A DNA stretch of 64,000 nt. Origin: Hippophae tibetana (Eukaryota > Streptophyta > Magnoliopsida > Rosales > Elaeagnaceae). This document shows positions 10,968-23,089 of this stretch, piece after piece; the stretch's first letter is position 1; every line of letters starts with the position of its first letter. The notes beneath the pieces were generated by a model. The model ran no database searches, had not been told where the DNA came from, and saw only the letters and a list, made by a program, of their open reading frames with translations. A program made the position numbers and the translations under genes. The stretch is from contig CM072807.1 of the NCBI GenBank assembly GCA_037013495.1, forward strand, positions 35,010,802 through 35,074,801, written 5' to 3'.

Positions 10968-12767
10968 TGATGAGCGAAAACCGGCATCGCCGATTCTTGC
11001 CAATACTTTGGTTTTAATATTTATAAAACTCTCGCAAGTGCACGAATCATTTCGAAGAAAATGATAAGTATACTCCCAAGGTCGATCTAAGGAAGGAATG
11101 TGTGTGGTTTTTAATTTATTATTCAAACTTTTAAAAACGAAATTAAATCCTAAACATCTTGTCACGATATTTTGGGGTTTTTGTGTTTTTAATCTACTTA
11201 CATAAAAATAAACATAGATTCAATAAACATTCATGCAAATTTTATCATTTATAATGGCGGAGTATTTATGGATATAATAACTAAGTTAATTATGCTTGTT
11301 CATATTATCTAGGTTATTAAAGATATGAATTGATATTTATTGATTCTCCCTTTTTTGTATGAATACCACCTTTGGTGGGGTTAGATATTCTTTATTAACT
11401 AAACAAATCAATTAACACCTATGGGTGGGGCTGATAACTAATTTGCCTAATTAAATTAATTCCTTTTTCTAAGAGATTGAAAATGAACCATTTAAATGCC
11501 ACCTTTGGTGGGGTTAGACAGTTTAAACTTTATTCAAGGTGTCCAAATTAAACCTAATAATTTAGTTATCCGAGTACTAACTTTCAAGTTTTAAAACCAC
11601 TACTGAAAACATGTCGTCAATACATTTTCAGATAATAATTCTTATAAAAACTTTTGAAATAGAGCTTCACTCTAACTACGGGGCGATTGTACCATCAAAT
11701 AAAAGAGCACTACTCTAAATCAGACTGGATAACTAAACCTTAAAATCTAATTTTTAGGTTTAAGTTTGTAATGAAAAATAATATATTTCTCTCTAACATT
11801 CTTAATATAAAATCATGAATAAAAATAAAATCAATTCATTTTAGAGATTTTTACCTATTTAATATTTCGCAAGCATAACAACGTTATTATTACATCATGA
11901 TTATAAACAGCCAGCACAGTTAAATTTAATCACAGACAAATTAAATATAACATGTAAGAATAAAGCATAAAAAATAACTATAAAGAAAATAAAATCCTTA
12001 CAGAACTTCGACGCTATTCCCGTTGCTGGAAAAACTCCAAGCGGAATTTGCACTCCCATTTATTGAATCAAAAAGCTAATAAATTACATAAACATAACTA
12101 GTTCTTCCCAAAAAGGGAAGAACTCTAAAACTAAGAGAAATTAACTAAGAAAAGCAAAAAACTAAGAAAACATAAGAAAAACTAAAAATCTAAGAAAAGA
12201 GAGAAAGAAAGAGAGAAAAGAATGTATTTGGAGGTTTTGAAGGTGTGTTTTGAAGTGAAGGGAAGGGGGGTATTTATAGGTGAGGATGGAGAGAAAAAGT
12301 AGAGAAAAAAATGTTAAAAAAATGTAAAAACGCGGATTAGTGATTGCTGACGTCATTTGATGACGTCAGCATGACGGGGGGCGGCTGCACGTGAACAGTA
12401 CCGCGCGCAGTTCTGCGCGTATGAACAGTACCCGTGCGCAATTCTGCGTGGATGAACAGTGCCGCGCGCGCAGTGCTGCGCGGATGAACAGTACCGCGCG
12501 CAGCTTGGGGCGGAGCTGGGCACTGGGGCGCGGCGGCTCGGCGGCGCGATTTTCTCCTTTCTGACATTTTTGTCCTTTTTGACCCATTTTGTCCAATTTT
12601 TCCATATTTGTTGACCTTTCCCCATTTATTTATTAATATATTTGTGATGTATTGCTTCCAGTATTCCTCTTTGAGTTTTTAAGGTGCGTTTTTAAGACAA
12701 AATATTTGAAAAACAATAAAAATACCCGTGATTCCGAAAAAGACAAATTTATATAAATATATGATAA

Positions 12768-12803
<36 letters not shown>

Positions 12804-12858
12804 ATCAATTAATGTGCATAAAATCATGGTTATTTTAGTGCTTTTTGAGCACTCATCA
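10968..12858 (-). repeat. 3' LTR of the LARD-like element
   Basis: 1891 bp, TGATGAGCG at the left, GCACTCATCA at the right. The TATA box is at 12271-12278 on the minus strand, with paired TGACGTCA sites at 12346-12370. The GC-rich island is at about 12385-12550 and a (TA)n run near 12770-12800. Nearly identical to the partner at 16547-18437, differing mainly in the GC island and in (TA)n length. Confidence 0.93.
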
Positions 12859-15814
12859 CAACCCCCAACCACCTTCTTGCTAGTCCCTTAGCAAGAGAAG
12901 CGAAAAAAACTAAAAATTAAACTATCCTAAATCACTTTCGTGGATTGAAACGGTTGCATTTAGCCTATGCAACAAGCCTTTAAACCCCTAGGTTGCCCTA
13001 GTAGACGAGTTTGAGTCTCGTGAGGGTTTTCAGTAATGATACCCATAAACATTGAACTAACCGTAAAAATCAAAAGAAACTATAAAAACAATCAAATCAA
13101 AAACTAAAATTACAACACAATCAAAAATTAATTTAAGAATAAAAGAAAACAACATATCACAAAAAGGACTCATACTTTTTTAATCTCCTTTAAGATCATA
13201 ATTAAAATCTCAAGCATAAGTTATTTTAATCTCTTTAAACAGTCATGATTTATTATAATAATTAGTCGAAAATCATTTTCATATTTCCTATCAAAAATGT
13301 ATCAATTTAATTTTACCCAATTTCAGTGTCATGAATCAGAATTCGCTTCGACTCTATTCCTCACAAGTCAATACTCTCAAAACACTGAATCCTATGGGTT
13401 CAAACACTCATACTAATTTATATGCGAAAGAGTTGATGTATAGAAATGAACTAATAGGTTCGCATATGTATAAAGAATAAAGGCTCAAAGTGTTATTTTA
13501 ACATTGATCTCATGAAAGGAATCGAATGTATAAATTATAAAGATATCATATACAAAAATTATTTTCATGCATAAATCAAACTCATTAAGAAAGAATTTCA
13601 AGATATATGCTTTTTACAAATGAAGAAATTGCAATGACTTTTTAGGGAATTACTTCCTATATCTTTTTGTAATTAGCCTGTACTCACAACTTTGTAGGCA
13701 ACGTGGGTCATAGTATGTAGATGATACTATATATATTTTTTATCTCTCTATTTTTTTTCTGTAGATATTTTTCAATATATGTATTTTTTTTAGAGAGTCA
13801 ACCCATGTACAGATTGTACATTTTTTTAGGATTTTGGTGAGTGGTTAATTTTGTGGCTTTTCTGTTTGGTTTAGGTAACCCCAGATATGTCTTTTTGTTT
13901 TTGTAGCAGTCATGCATAAATGAGATATAAGCATATACTATCAATTTCTACTCAAATCATTTAATCTAAGCAAAAATAATAATCAAAAATATATGATACT
14001 CTATTAAGATGAGAAAAAATTCATACATTCAATGCTAATACCTATAGAGATCATCTAAAAATTTGAATAGATAAGAAATGTGTTTGGAGTAGAAAAAATA
14101 TATATTTCACTCTGAATAAAAGAAATAAGGCTCAAATTATATCTCACAAGGGTAGTCTCCACTAAAAAAATTCATAGACACCGATTTTGAGTTTAATATA
14201 ATTTCCACATTTTATCAAGAAATACTAGTTATGACAAAAACTAACTAATTATCAAAAATAATTACAAAATATTTCATGATATGTTTTCAAAAATTAATCT
14301 AACAGTACAAAAGACTTAACTATTTACTTAAATTTGATTTAAAGAAATGATAAATTTTTGTGAGATTTTTTTTTTAATTTTTAAATTGTTAAATCTTTTT
14401 TTTTCTAATTAAGCATGGTAACTTTTCACCACCCCCAACCTAGAACTTACATTGTCCTCAATGTAACAACGGTAAATTAAATAGAAAAGAGAAGAAAGAT
14501 TACCTATTTCCTGAGAAAGTGTAAGTAGTAATGGAGAAATGTAGGTGCATCCATCATATTCATTATTAAAGTGTATACAGACAGATCGCTGTAAACTTCT
14601 AACATCTCAACAAATATTTTTAGTTTTAACAATTTAAAAATTATTAAACTAAAATAAACAATAAAATTAAGTAAATAAAATAAATAACAGAAAATTACCT
14701 AAAATGATGGGTTGCCTCCCATCCAGCGCTTAGTTTAACGTCTTAGCAAGACGTAACTTGGGGATTGCATTTTAAGTAAACTCAATGTCCCCTCATCATT
14801 GAGTCAATCATACCTACAAGTAAGACAAGGTTGTCTACCTATACTGTTTCAAACATGCCCTATTGATTTTTAAATTTTTCTTTACCAAAAACTAAGGGCA
14901 TGCTTGAGGGTTTTAGATAACCCACATCTAGGTGCAAATCAAATAATTAAGGCATCATAACACAATTGTACCTAGATCAAGCAAAGAAACTAACTCTTGA
15001 GATTGTAATTAAAACTTTAAAATTTTGGAGATAGTTTCAATTTTTTTTTAAAGTTAAAATAACATAATTAGTATTAACCAAGAGTGCTCCCAGGAAAGAA
15101 TGGTGGGGCAAAGGCTCCTTAAAAACCATCCTCCTAGACAGAACAACGTTCCGAGGAAAGACTAATGGCACAAAGGCATCCAGGAACTAGTCTCCTAGAC
15201 AGAACTCCCTTATATCTTTACTTTTCATGTTATTAAGTTAAGTTAATTAAGTTATATTAAGTAAAAATTTAAGTTAATGAAAAAGCTAAGTTGGTTAAGT
15301 TAAAAAAAATCTAAATTAATTAAAAAGGTAAGTTAATCAAAGTTAATTAAAAAGTTCAAGTTAATTAAGTTAAGTTAATTAAAAAGCTAAGTTAAAAATC
15401 TAAGTTAATTAAGTTAAAAAAATCTAAGTTAATTAAAAAGTTAAGATAATTAAGTTAAGTAAACTAAAAATCTAAGTTAATTAAGTTAAATAAAAATTAA
15501 GAGAAAAATATATTTAAAGAAAAGAAAATAAAGAAAATAAAAAAAATAAAAAATAAATAAAAATAAAATTGAAATAAAATAAAATAAAATAAAGTAAAAT
15601 AAAATAAAATAAAATAAACTAAAAAAATAAAATAAAATTGAAAAAGGTAAAGGAAAATAAAATAAGAATAAAAATTGATTTTTTTTATTTTGTTTTTATT
15701 CATTTTTATTATTATTTTTTAAAAAATAAAAATAAAAAATAAAGTTAAGATTTTAAATAAAAACTTAAAATTAAAGGAAAATTAAAAATTAAGTTTTTTC
15801 TTTTTTTTTCTTTT

Positions 15815-16315
15815 TTTTTTTACTATTTATGAATGGTAATTTTATTTTGCTATCTACACAATAAATTTTATTTATTTATTTCAACTTAAAATTTTTGAAA
15901 TTTTAATTTTTTTTTACTATTTATGAACGGTAATTTTATTTTACTATTCACGCTATATTATTTCTTATTAACTTAATTTTTTTTAATTTTTAATTTTTTT
16001 ACTATTTATGAACGGTAATTTTATTTGACTATTTACACTATATTATTTCTTATTAAATTATTTTTTTTTAAATTTTTAATATTTTTTTCTATTCATGAAC
16101 GGTAATTTTATTTGACTATTTACACTATATTATTTCTTGTTAACTTAAATTTTTTTTTTAATTTTTAATTTTTTTTACCATTCATGAACGTTAATTTTAT
16201 TTGACTATTTACACTATACTATTTATTTTTTATCTTAAAATTTTTTATGTTTTTAAGTTTTTAAATTTTGTTTAGTTTTTTTTTTTACTATTCATGAACG
16301 GTAAAATTTTTTACT
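15815..16315. repeat. Tandem repeat, period about 85-105 bp, in LARD interior
   Basis: Six imperfect copies, each containing TATTYATGAACGGTAATTTT followed, in most, by a GACTATTTACACTATATTATTTCTT-like segment and a T-rich spacer of variable length. The copies start near 15820, 15916, 16001, 16088, 16179 and 16286. Confidence 0.8.
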
Positions 16316-16487
16316 TCAAATTTCAAATTTCTAAATTATTTTACAATTAAAAAAAAAATTATTTTTTTTTATTTCTTATGAAATTTGAAATTTGATTATT
16401 ACTTTTTTTATTAAAAAAATCAAAATTATTTACAGCACAAAAATGTTTTTTAAAATTTTGATAAATAATTTAAAAACTGCTATTCCT

Positions 16488-16546
16488 TCCCCGGCAACGG
16501 CGCCAAAAACTTGATGGCCAAATCCCCGGCAACGGCGCCAAAAACT
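16488..16546 (-). other. Duplicated tRNA-Asp primer binding site
   Basis: The plus strand reads TCCCCGGCAACGGCGCCA twice, 35 bp apart (starting 16488 and 16523). This equals the 3' end of plant tRNA-Asp including CCA, so the minus strand is a perfect primer binding site for it. The second copy lies 6 bases from the LTR at 16547, and the first is a tandem duplicate ending in TTGATGG, as if a stub of the LTR start was copied with it. Not a tRNA gene: no cloverleaf precedes it. Confidence 0.85.
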
Positions 16547-18337
16547 TGATGAGCGAAAACCGGCATCGCCGATTCTTGCCAATACTTTGGTTTTAATATT
16601 TATAAAACTCTCGCAAGTGCACGAATCATTTCAAAGAAAATGATAAGTATACTTCCAAGGTCGATCTAAGGAAGGAATGTGTGTGGTTTTTAATTTATTA
16701 TTCAAACTTTTAAAAACGAAATTAAATCCTAAACATCTTGTCACGATATTTTGGGGTTTTTATGTTTTTAATCTACTTACATAAAAATAAACATAGATTC
16801 AATAAACATTCATGCAAATTTTATCATTTATAATGGCGGAGTATTTATGGATATAATAACTAAGTTAATTATGCTTGTTCATATTATCTAGGTTATTAAA
16901 GATATGAATTGATATTTATTGATTCTCCCTTTTTTGTATGAATATCACCTTTGGTGGGGTTAGATATTCTTTATTAACTAAACAAATCAATTAACACCTA
17001 TGGGTGGGGCTGATAACTAATTTGCCTAATTAAATTAATTCCTTTTTCTAAGAGATTGAAAATGAACCATTTAAATGCCACCTTTGGTGGGGTTAGACAG
17101 TTTAAACTTTATTCAAGGTGTCCAAATTAAACCTAATAATTTAGTTATCCGAGTACTAACTTTCAAGTTTTAAAACCACTACTGAAAACATGTCGTCAAT
17201 ACATTTTCAGATAATAATTCTTATAAAAACTTTTGAAATAGAGCTTCACTCTAACTACGGGGCGATTGTACCATCAAATAAAAGAGCACTACTCTAAATC
17301 AGACCGGATAACTAAACCTTAAAATCTAATTTTTAGGTTTAAGTTTGTAATGAAAAATAATATATTTCTCTCTAACATTCTTAATATAAAATCATGAATA
17401 AAAATAAAATCAATTCATTTTAGAGATTTTTACCTATTTAATATTTCGCAAGCATAACAACGTTATTATTACATCATGATTATAAACAGCCAGCACAGTT
17501 AAATTTAATCACAGATAAATTAAATATAACATGTAAGAATAAAGCATAAAAAATAACTGTAAAGAAAATAAAATCCTTACAGAACTTCGACGCTATTCCC
17601 GTTGCTGGAAGAACTCCAAGCGGAATTTGCACTCCCATTTATTGAATCAAAAAGCTAATAAATTACATAAACATAACTAGTTCTTCCCAAAAAGGGAAGA
17701 ACACTAAAACTAAGAGAAATTAACTAAGAAAAGCTAAAAACTAAGAAAACATAAGAAAAACTAAAAATCTAAGAAAAGAGAGAAAGAAAGAGAGAAAAGA
17801 ATGTATTTGGAAGTTTTGAAGGTGTGTTTTGAAGTGAAGGGAAGGGGGGTATTTATAGGTGAGGATGGAGAGAAAAAGTAGAGAAAAAAATGTTAAAAAA
17901 ATGTAAAAACGCGGATTAGTGATTGCTGACGTCATCAAATGACGTCAGCATGACGGGGGCGGCTGCACGTGAATAGTACCGCGCGCAGTTCTGCGCGTAT
18001 GAACAGTACCCGTGCGTAATTCTACGCGGATGAACAGTGCCGCGCGCGCAGTGCTGCGCGGATGAACAGTACCGCACGCAGCTTGGGGCGGAGCTGGGCG
18101 TTGGGGCGCGGCGGCGCGATTTTCTCCTTTCTGACATTTTTGTCCTTTTTGATCCATTTTGTCCAATTTTTACATATTTGTTAACCTTTCCCCATTTATT
18201 TATTAATATATTTGTGATGTATTGCTTCCAGTATTCCTCTTTGAGTTTTTAAGTTGCGTTTTTAAGGCAAAATATTTGAAAAAAAATAAAAATACCCGTG
18301 ATTCCAAAAAAGTCAAATTTATATAAATATATGATAA

Positions 18338-18381
<44 letters not shown>

Positions 18382-18437
18382 AATCAATTAATGTGCATAA
18401 AATCATGGTTATTTTAGTGCTTTTTGAGCACTCATCA
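16547..18437 (-). repeat. 5' LTR of the LARD-like element
   Basis: 1891 bp, the same ends as the left LTR. The TATA box is at 17850-17857 and the paired TGACGTCA at 17925-17949 with the 5-bp spacer in the opposite sense to the left LTR. It has a shorter GC island and a longer (TA)n run near 18340-18378. Being next to the primer binding site it is the 5' LTR, and should carry the active promoter of the element. Confidence 0.93.
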
Positions 18438-18439
18438 CC

Positions 18440-19445
18440 CGCCTTTTCAAGATTCTGAGTGATCTCTACATCTTCTTCAAGGGGTCTTGTGCTTGTTATT
18501 AGGATCCCTGTATCAACGACTACCAAAGTTTCTCATCCTAAAATAAGCACGAGAGTCAAGGTGAACCCACTCATAGGACTAAAGATAAACATCAAATTGA
18601 AAAGATTTCTGGCATTCTAATAGAGAAAGAATTGATAGAGATTAGCCAAAAATATAACATCCCTAATCGCGTAGGTATAATACCAGTACCTCTTCATCTA
18701 TGTGAAACTAATGATCCCCCACTGGAGTGGTAGGAAATTAATTTAACGGCCTTTAAAATCTCACTCTATTGTCCCTTCCCTAGGTTGGTAGCTCGTGCTC
18801 TTAACACTTTTGATATCAAATTCGCCCAAGTAAATCCCAATGGACGGTAAACTCTTATGTGTCTCTTTGTGGTTGCTAGTGAACATGGGATATACCTTAC
18901 AAGTGACGAGATTAAAAGCTTGTATTGTTTAAAGAAAAATTACCTAGATAAAGGAAGGGCATATATATCTTGTGTTGTAGAAGATATGTTTAGCCAAGGA
19001 AGGCGAGCTGTCTCTCATGGGTTATAAACATGAGGTACAAGCTTGTTTCTTAAAAATTATGAAGTATTAAAAGATCGCAAAGGAAAAGGATGCTCTAATA
19101 GTCGAGTATGAAACCAAAATTCTAAAGGTGGAGGGCGACCTGATTGACAAAACCGATAAGTTGAGAAAAGTGAACAGCTACTATTTTGAACAAGGATAAC
19201 AGGTTGAACACTTCGAGAAGGTCGCTAAAGAGGCTAAGGATAAAGCTCGCACTATACAAGGCCAACTATGTGTGATGTTAGACCAAGTGAGCTCACTTTC
19301 AATTTGTTAGACCTTGAAAGTAGAGTGTACCAAAGCTTACAGAAACTGTGTGAGTTTTGTGGTAAGTAGTCTCAAAACTCAAGCCAAAAAGTTGGACTTA
19401 ACTGCGCCTTATTTTACCTTGATGCAAACTTTTCAGAGTAGCTAA
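18440..19445 (+). pseudogene. Antisense ORF of Tat-like element, gypsy-type transposon protein with coiled coil
   Basis: Plus-strand frame, opposite to the element's pol. A segment near 18770-18900 (CPFPRLVARALNTFDIKFAQ, followed by VNPNG) resembles the plant 'putative gypsy-type transposon' family (PF04195 in my recollection). From about 19080 it becomes a charged helical stretch (KVEGDLIDKTDKLRKV, then KEAKDKARTIQGQL) typical of a coiled coil. Stops at several points show decay. Tat-lineage elements are known to carry such extra genes on the opposite strand between pol and the 3' LTR. The family name is tentative. Confidence 0.5.
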
Positions 19446-20880
19446 TCTAAGGCACCCCAACTGATACCCCATAACCTTTACCATGTAGTGATAAGGTCAC
19501 ACATAGCAATTAGTGTGAAGGTATGGTTGAAAAAGCCACCATGTAGAAGACGACTTGTTCTAATATTTTGTAATGTAGTGATAGAAAGGTACATGTGTAA
19601 TGAATATTTTGGAATTTGAACTTGATTTCATTAAATGCAGTTTCATTTCTATTTAATGTCTCACATTGTAATTTTCATGATTTATCTGATCATGAAAGTT
19701 TAGCTAAGTGTCTGAGGCAATACTTGATAGTTAAAATTGATAACAAAATCACGCATGATTTGAAAAAATCCAAAAGTTTGTCTAAGGCTGTGTGTATTCA
19801 AGGATGGATTATAGCCAAGTGAATTTGGATGAGTTAATTGAAATGGGGTCATGTTTTTTATTGCACCCCTGAGGTGATGTCTTCAGTTACAAGAGAACTC
19901 CATGTTATGGGAGAGCAACCTATTTCACCCACCCATAGTGAGGAGGTGAACCAAACAACTTTGTGTGCCACCCAAGTCACCCCGAATATAAGAAAACGAG
20001 CTACCTCTCCCTCTCTTAGTGAGGAAGTGAATAAAATCCTCCCTAACTCCTAGGTGGGTGAAAAGAGTAAAAAATCCAAAGCAATCTATGGTCCACCTCG
20101 TCTTATGACCAAGAGGTTGCTGGCTAAGATGAGTCGAGTCGGTATTAGGATGTAGAGTGGGAGCATAAATTCACTCTAACTGTCAAGCGAATTGCAATCT
20201 AACAAGTTACCATTGGGAAAGGGAATGTCTTCGTTGAGGGAAGACATTAGTCCATTGCAAAGTATATACCCCGTGAATAGAAAACAAAGTGAAACTAGTG
20301 GTATAAAAAACCTTTTCAAAAACAGGATGCTCAATATTCCTAATACCTAGGATGAATTGTATCACCACTTTAGGGTGCCTAAAGATCGGCCTTCTATCTA
20401 TGTTGTCTGCAAGAAAAATAAGGGAATGATTTGGCATATGATAACCAGACTCGTGCTCGATGTAAGTGACTTGATCAGATATCTATATATACATATTGTA
20501 TATGATTTATTATTATCTTTTATTTTATTGTTTTTTATTAAGTTATTCATTCGCTTGATTTTTTTTTCGTACAATTTAACACATGACATAGCTCTTGTGA
20601 AATATTCATAAAAAAGGTTGAGAGATGTCGTGAAAAAATTGAATTTGTAGATCAGGAGCTATGTGTGCTGAAAACTCGTTATGGAGCTATGGATAAGGGC
20701 CTGGCAGAGATACACAAGGAATTAAAGCTTAAATATCTTGAACGAGAGAGATATAAGGAGGAGCAAGACGAGTTGCATAAATTGGTAGAAAATTGGAACA
20801 AAAAGCACTTGAGAAAAACACTCGCAAGGCTCCTATGGTAGAATATTCTGAAGCACCTTCTACTACTAAGTGACCCAATT
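19446..20880 (+). pseudogene. Further antisense coding remnant with coiled coil
   Basis: Continuation of the plus-strand gene region. A short frame at 19838-20053 has two SEEVN-containing repeats (THSEEVNQ and SLSEEVNK). A conserved-looking stretch is at about 20340-20470 (DELYHHFRVPKDRPS, with a stop just before it). A long amphipathic segment at about 20618-20840 (VERCREKIEFVDQELCVLKT, then ERERYKEEQDELHKL) reads as a coiled coil. The T-rich stretch 20470-20615 looks like an intron between the last two. I do not know the function. Confidence 0.4.
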
Positions 20881-21094
20881 TTTGATAAGCATTATTGTTT
20901 CGTTTATAATTCTTACATGTATTTGTTAATGAGGGTAATTGGCCTGAAAAACATTTGAACTCCATTTATTTAAATAAATTGCGTATTGTTGAAACAATCA
21001 ATTTGCGTATGTCTTGTGAATGTTATTCGGACATATTTCGGATTGATTGGATCATGTATTAATGCATGTGTTGTTAATTGGTGCAAAACATAGC

Positions 21095-21519
21095 CGATGT
21101 CTCAAGTGGGGAGGAGGGGGTCAGTGGACTCCTTCCTCTAATCATGAGGCATGTGACTTATCCCGCATCCCAAGTGAGGGGGTCGGTCGACTCCTTAATC
21201 CTATCATAGGATGGTCTCCGTGTAGAATGTTCACGAGATAAGATACATATAAGAGCAAAAATAAATTTAACTCCTAAACATATCCTAAAGAAGAGGTTCG
21301 TTATGGAACTCAAAGCACTTTCTTAGGACGTATCCCGCATCTCAAGTGGTGGGTCAATGGACTCCACCTCCAATCTTGAGGCATGAGATGAATCCTGGAT
21401 CCCAAGTAGGGAGATCAGTTGACTCCTCCTTCCAATCTAAGGGCCATTAAATGAATTTCATGAGATATGCAACATGCGAGGGTGAGAATCTGATCCCTTA
21501 CATGCGTTCCTTGGGACGT
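21095..21519. repeat. Imperfect repeats around CATCCCAAGTGGGGGGTCAGTTGACTCC-like core
   Basis: At least four copies here of a core of the form ATCCCAAGT, a G-run, GTCAGTTGACTCC (near 21100, 21170, 21338 and 21396). Further copies are at about 23100 and 26813, which were neighbours before a solo LTR and a CACTA element inserted. Spacing is irregular (about 60-170 bp) and the spacers share GAGGCATG and GAATTTCATGAGAT-type words. These repeats belong to the 3' non-coding part of the Tat-like element. Confidence 0.7.
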
Positions 21520-23089
21520 TGATCGCCACATACAAAGTGTGTGCAAAGAATATGCAAGTATGCGTATCATAATAAGTAATATAATGATAAGAAAAAATCA
21601 TTCTCACAGAGATTATTTTATTAGAACTAATTTTTGAAACTAAAAAAAATAAAAATTAATTTTTTTTGTGTTTTTATATTTGAAGGAAGTAAAATTAAAA
21701 TAACTTAAATTAAATTGCAATAATTAATTAATTTATCTTTGGTAACTAAAAATATATATGAGAAAATATCTAAAAATACTTAATACCCCAATTTTCTAAA
21801 CATATGAATCGTTAAAATCCCTCAAAAATAATTATTAATTAATTACATGATCAATTGAATCTAACCTAACATGTATGAAATAAATTACACATCATATAGT
21901 AATTAATTTAATCACACTCTCATGCTAATTAAATTGCATACTACATATTAAGGTCATCAATTATGAATCACATACATAAGAATCATACATCTCTGCCTAG
22001 AAATTTATGTATGTTATTTGTTATTTAATAAAGACAAACAATTAAATAATTCTCTCAAATCTATTTAATTGCTTCTATAGATAAATTGTTGGCCAAATAA
22101 TTAATAGCATAAAAATCAGATTAAATCATATAATTAAATTAAAATTATGATTAAGGTAAAATATTATATCATCACAGGGTGAAAATTGGGTTCATAAGAT
22201 CTCTAAATTAATAAATTAACTACACATAATTGTGTTCATAAAGCTAATATTTTTCATAAAGAAAGACATAAAAATTGATAAAGAAAAGAGTAGAAGAAGA
22301 AATACAATCAATCTCTTAAATTTTAGTACTAATCTCCTCTTGCATCTCTACCAAAATTGTATCCCTCTTGAATTTTTTGTGTTTTTCTCTTTTTAGCTCC
22401 AAAAAATGACCAAAATTATGTTAATGACCGCCTCTTTAGGGTTTATGGGGTGATTAGGGACTTAAATATAGCTCAGGTGCAATCTAGACAGACAATTCAA
22501 CTTCAAATAAAGGGCTAAGATCAAAACAAGCAAAATTGATCGCATTAGCCAATCATAGCTTGACACATGGCACATAGAATTCAATGGGCGAATTAGAGTG
22601 CGATGTATGGCAGGGGAGACCAATCAGTGTCAACGCCCATTGAATCAGAGCCATATGACACAACGTGATTTACGATAAAGGATGGCATGGCATACGTGTG
22701 GATTGGCTGGACGAGTAGAATGGTGACATTTGGTAGTGGTGTTTGATTGCACTCTGAAGTTGGATTGAACATCGTGTTGACATGTGGCACATAATTTGTC
22801 TTCCTCACACGTGGTGTAACATGATTCACTATCCCTGCTTGCATGGAATTCACATGGCCCACCTAATCAACTCTTTTGCTTGTGTTGCAGTCCACATGAC
22901 AGCTCTTGATTGGCCCTGCGTAAAAAATTCATAAAAATTCCAAAAACTTTGAAAAATTATATTTTCACCCATTTTCACTAAAAAGTTTATATTTTAATAT
23001 TCTTTTTCCTAAAAATACTATTTATTGAATAAAACATGTAAATATTAAGTAAAAAATGCGCTAATGACTTTACTTTCATATAGTCATCA
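21520..23089 (-). repeat. Solo LTR (1570 bp) with GACGT target duplication
   Basis: Runs from TGATCGCC (21520) to AGTCATCA (23089), flanked by GACGT at 21515-21519 and 23090-23094. Removing it joins two parts of the GTCAGTTGACTCC repeat region. Orientation minus is suggested by a TATA-like ctatattta (about 22467-22475 read on the minus strand) and by resemblance of the left end to U5 ends of other gypsy LTRs here. No internal region. The minus-strand frame 22593-22862 has no known domain and I leave it out. Confidence 0.88.

Larger units (their letters stand above)
12859..16546 (-). other. Non-coding interior of the LARD-like element
   Basis: No frame with recognisable retrotransposon protein. 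The minus-strand polypurine side is at 12859-12890 (G-rich: GGTGGTTGGGGG). A block near 14705-14760 (GGGTTGCCTCCCATCCAGCG) looks like a conserved non-coding motif I have seen in plant LARD and Athila-like elements. At 15080-15210 two imperfect copies of a roughly 65-bp unit end in CTCCTAGACAGAAC. At 15230-15490 there are short TTAAGTTAATTAA-type repeats, at 15500-15730 an A/AAAAT-rich stretch, and at 15815-16310 a tandem array. Confidence 0.75.
10968..18437 (-). mobile_element. Non-autonomous large LTR element (LARD-like), 7470 bp
   Basis: Two LTRs of exactly 1891 bp (10968-12858 and 16547-18437) flank a 3688-bp internal region without any coding frame. The exact 5-bp target duplication CCCGC lies at 10963-10967 and 18438-18442. 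The primer binding site next to the right LTR is complementary to tRNA-Asp, so the element reads on the minus strand. Long LTRs, a non-coding interior and a PBS fit a large retrotransposon derivative (LARD) that depends on proteins from another element. The high similarity of the two LTRs suggests it is the youngest large insertion here. Confidence 0.93.

Noticed and set aside
15497-15703. Hydrophobic Phe/Tyr-rich minus-strand frame
   Set aside because: Arises from an AAAAT-type low-complexity run in the LARD interior.
16488-16540. Sequence identical to the 3' end of tRNA-Asp
   Set aside because: Only the last 18 bases including CCA are present, twice, next to an LTR; this is a primer binding site, not a tRNA gene.
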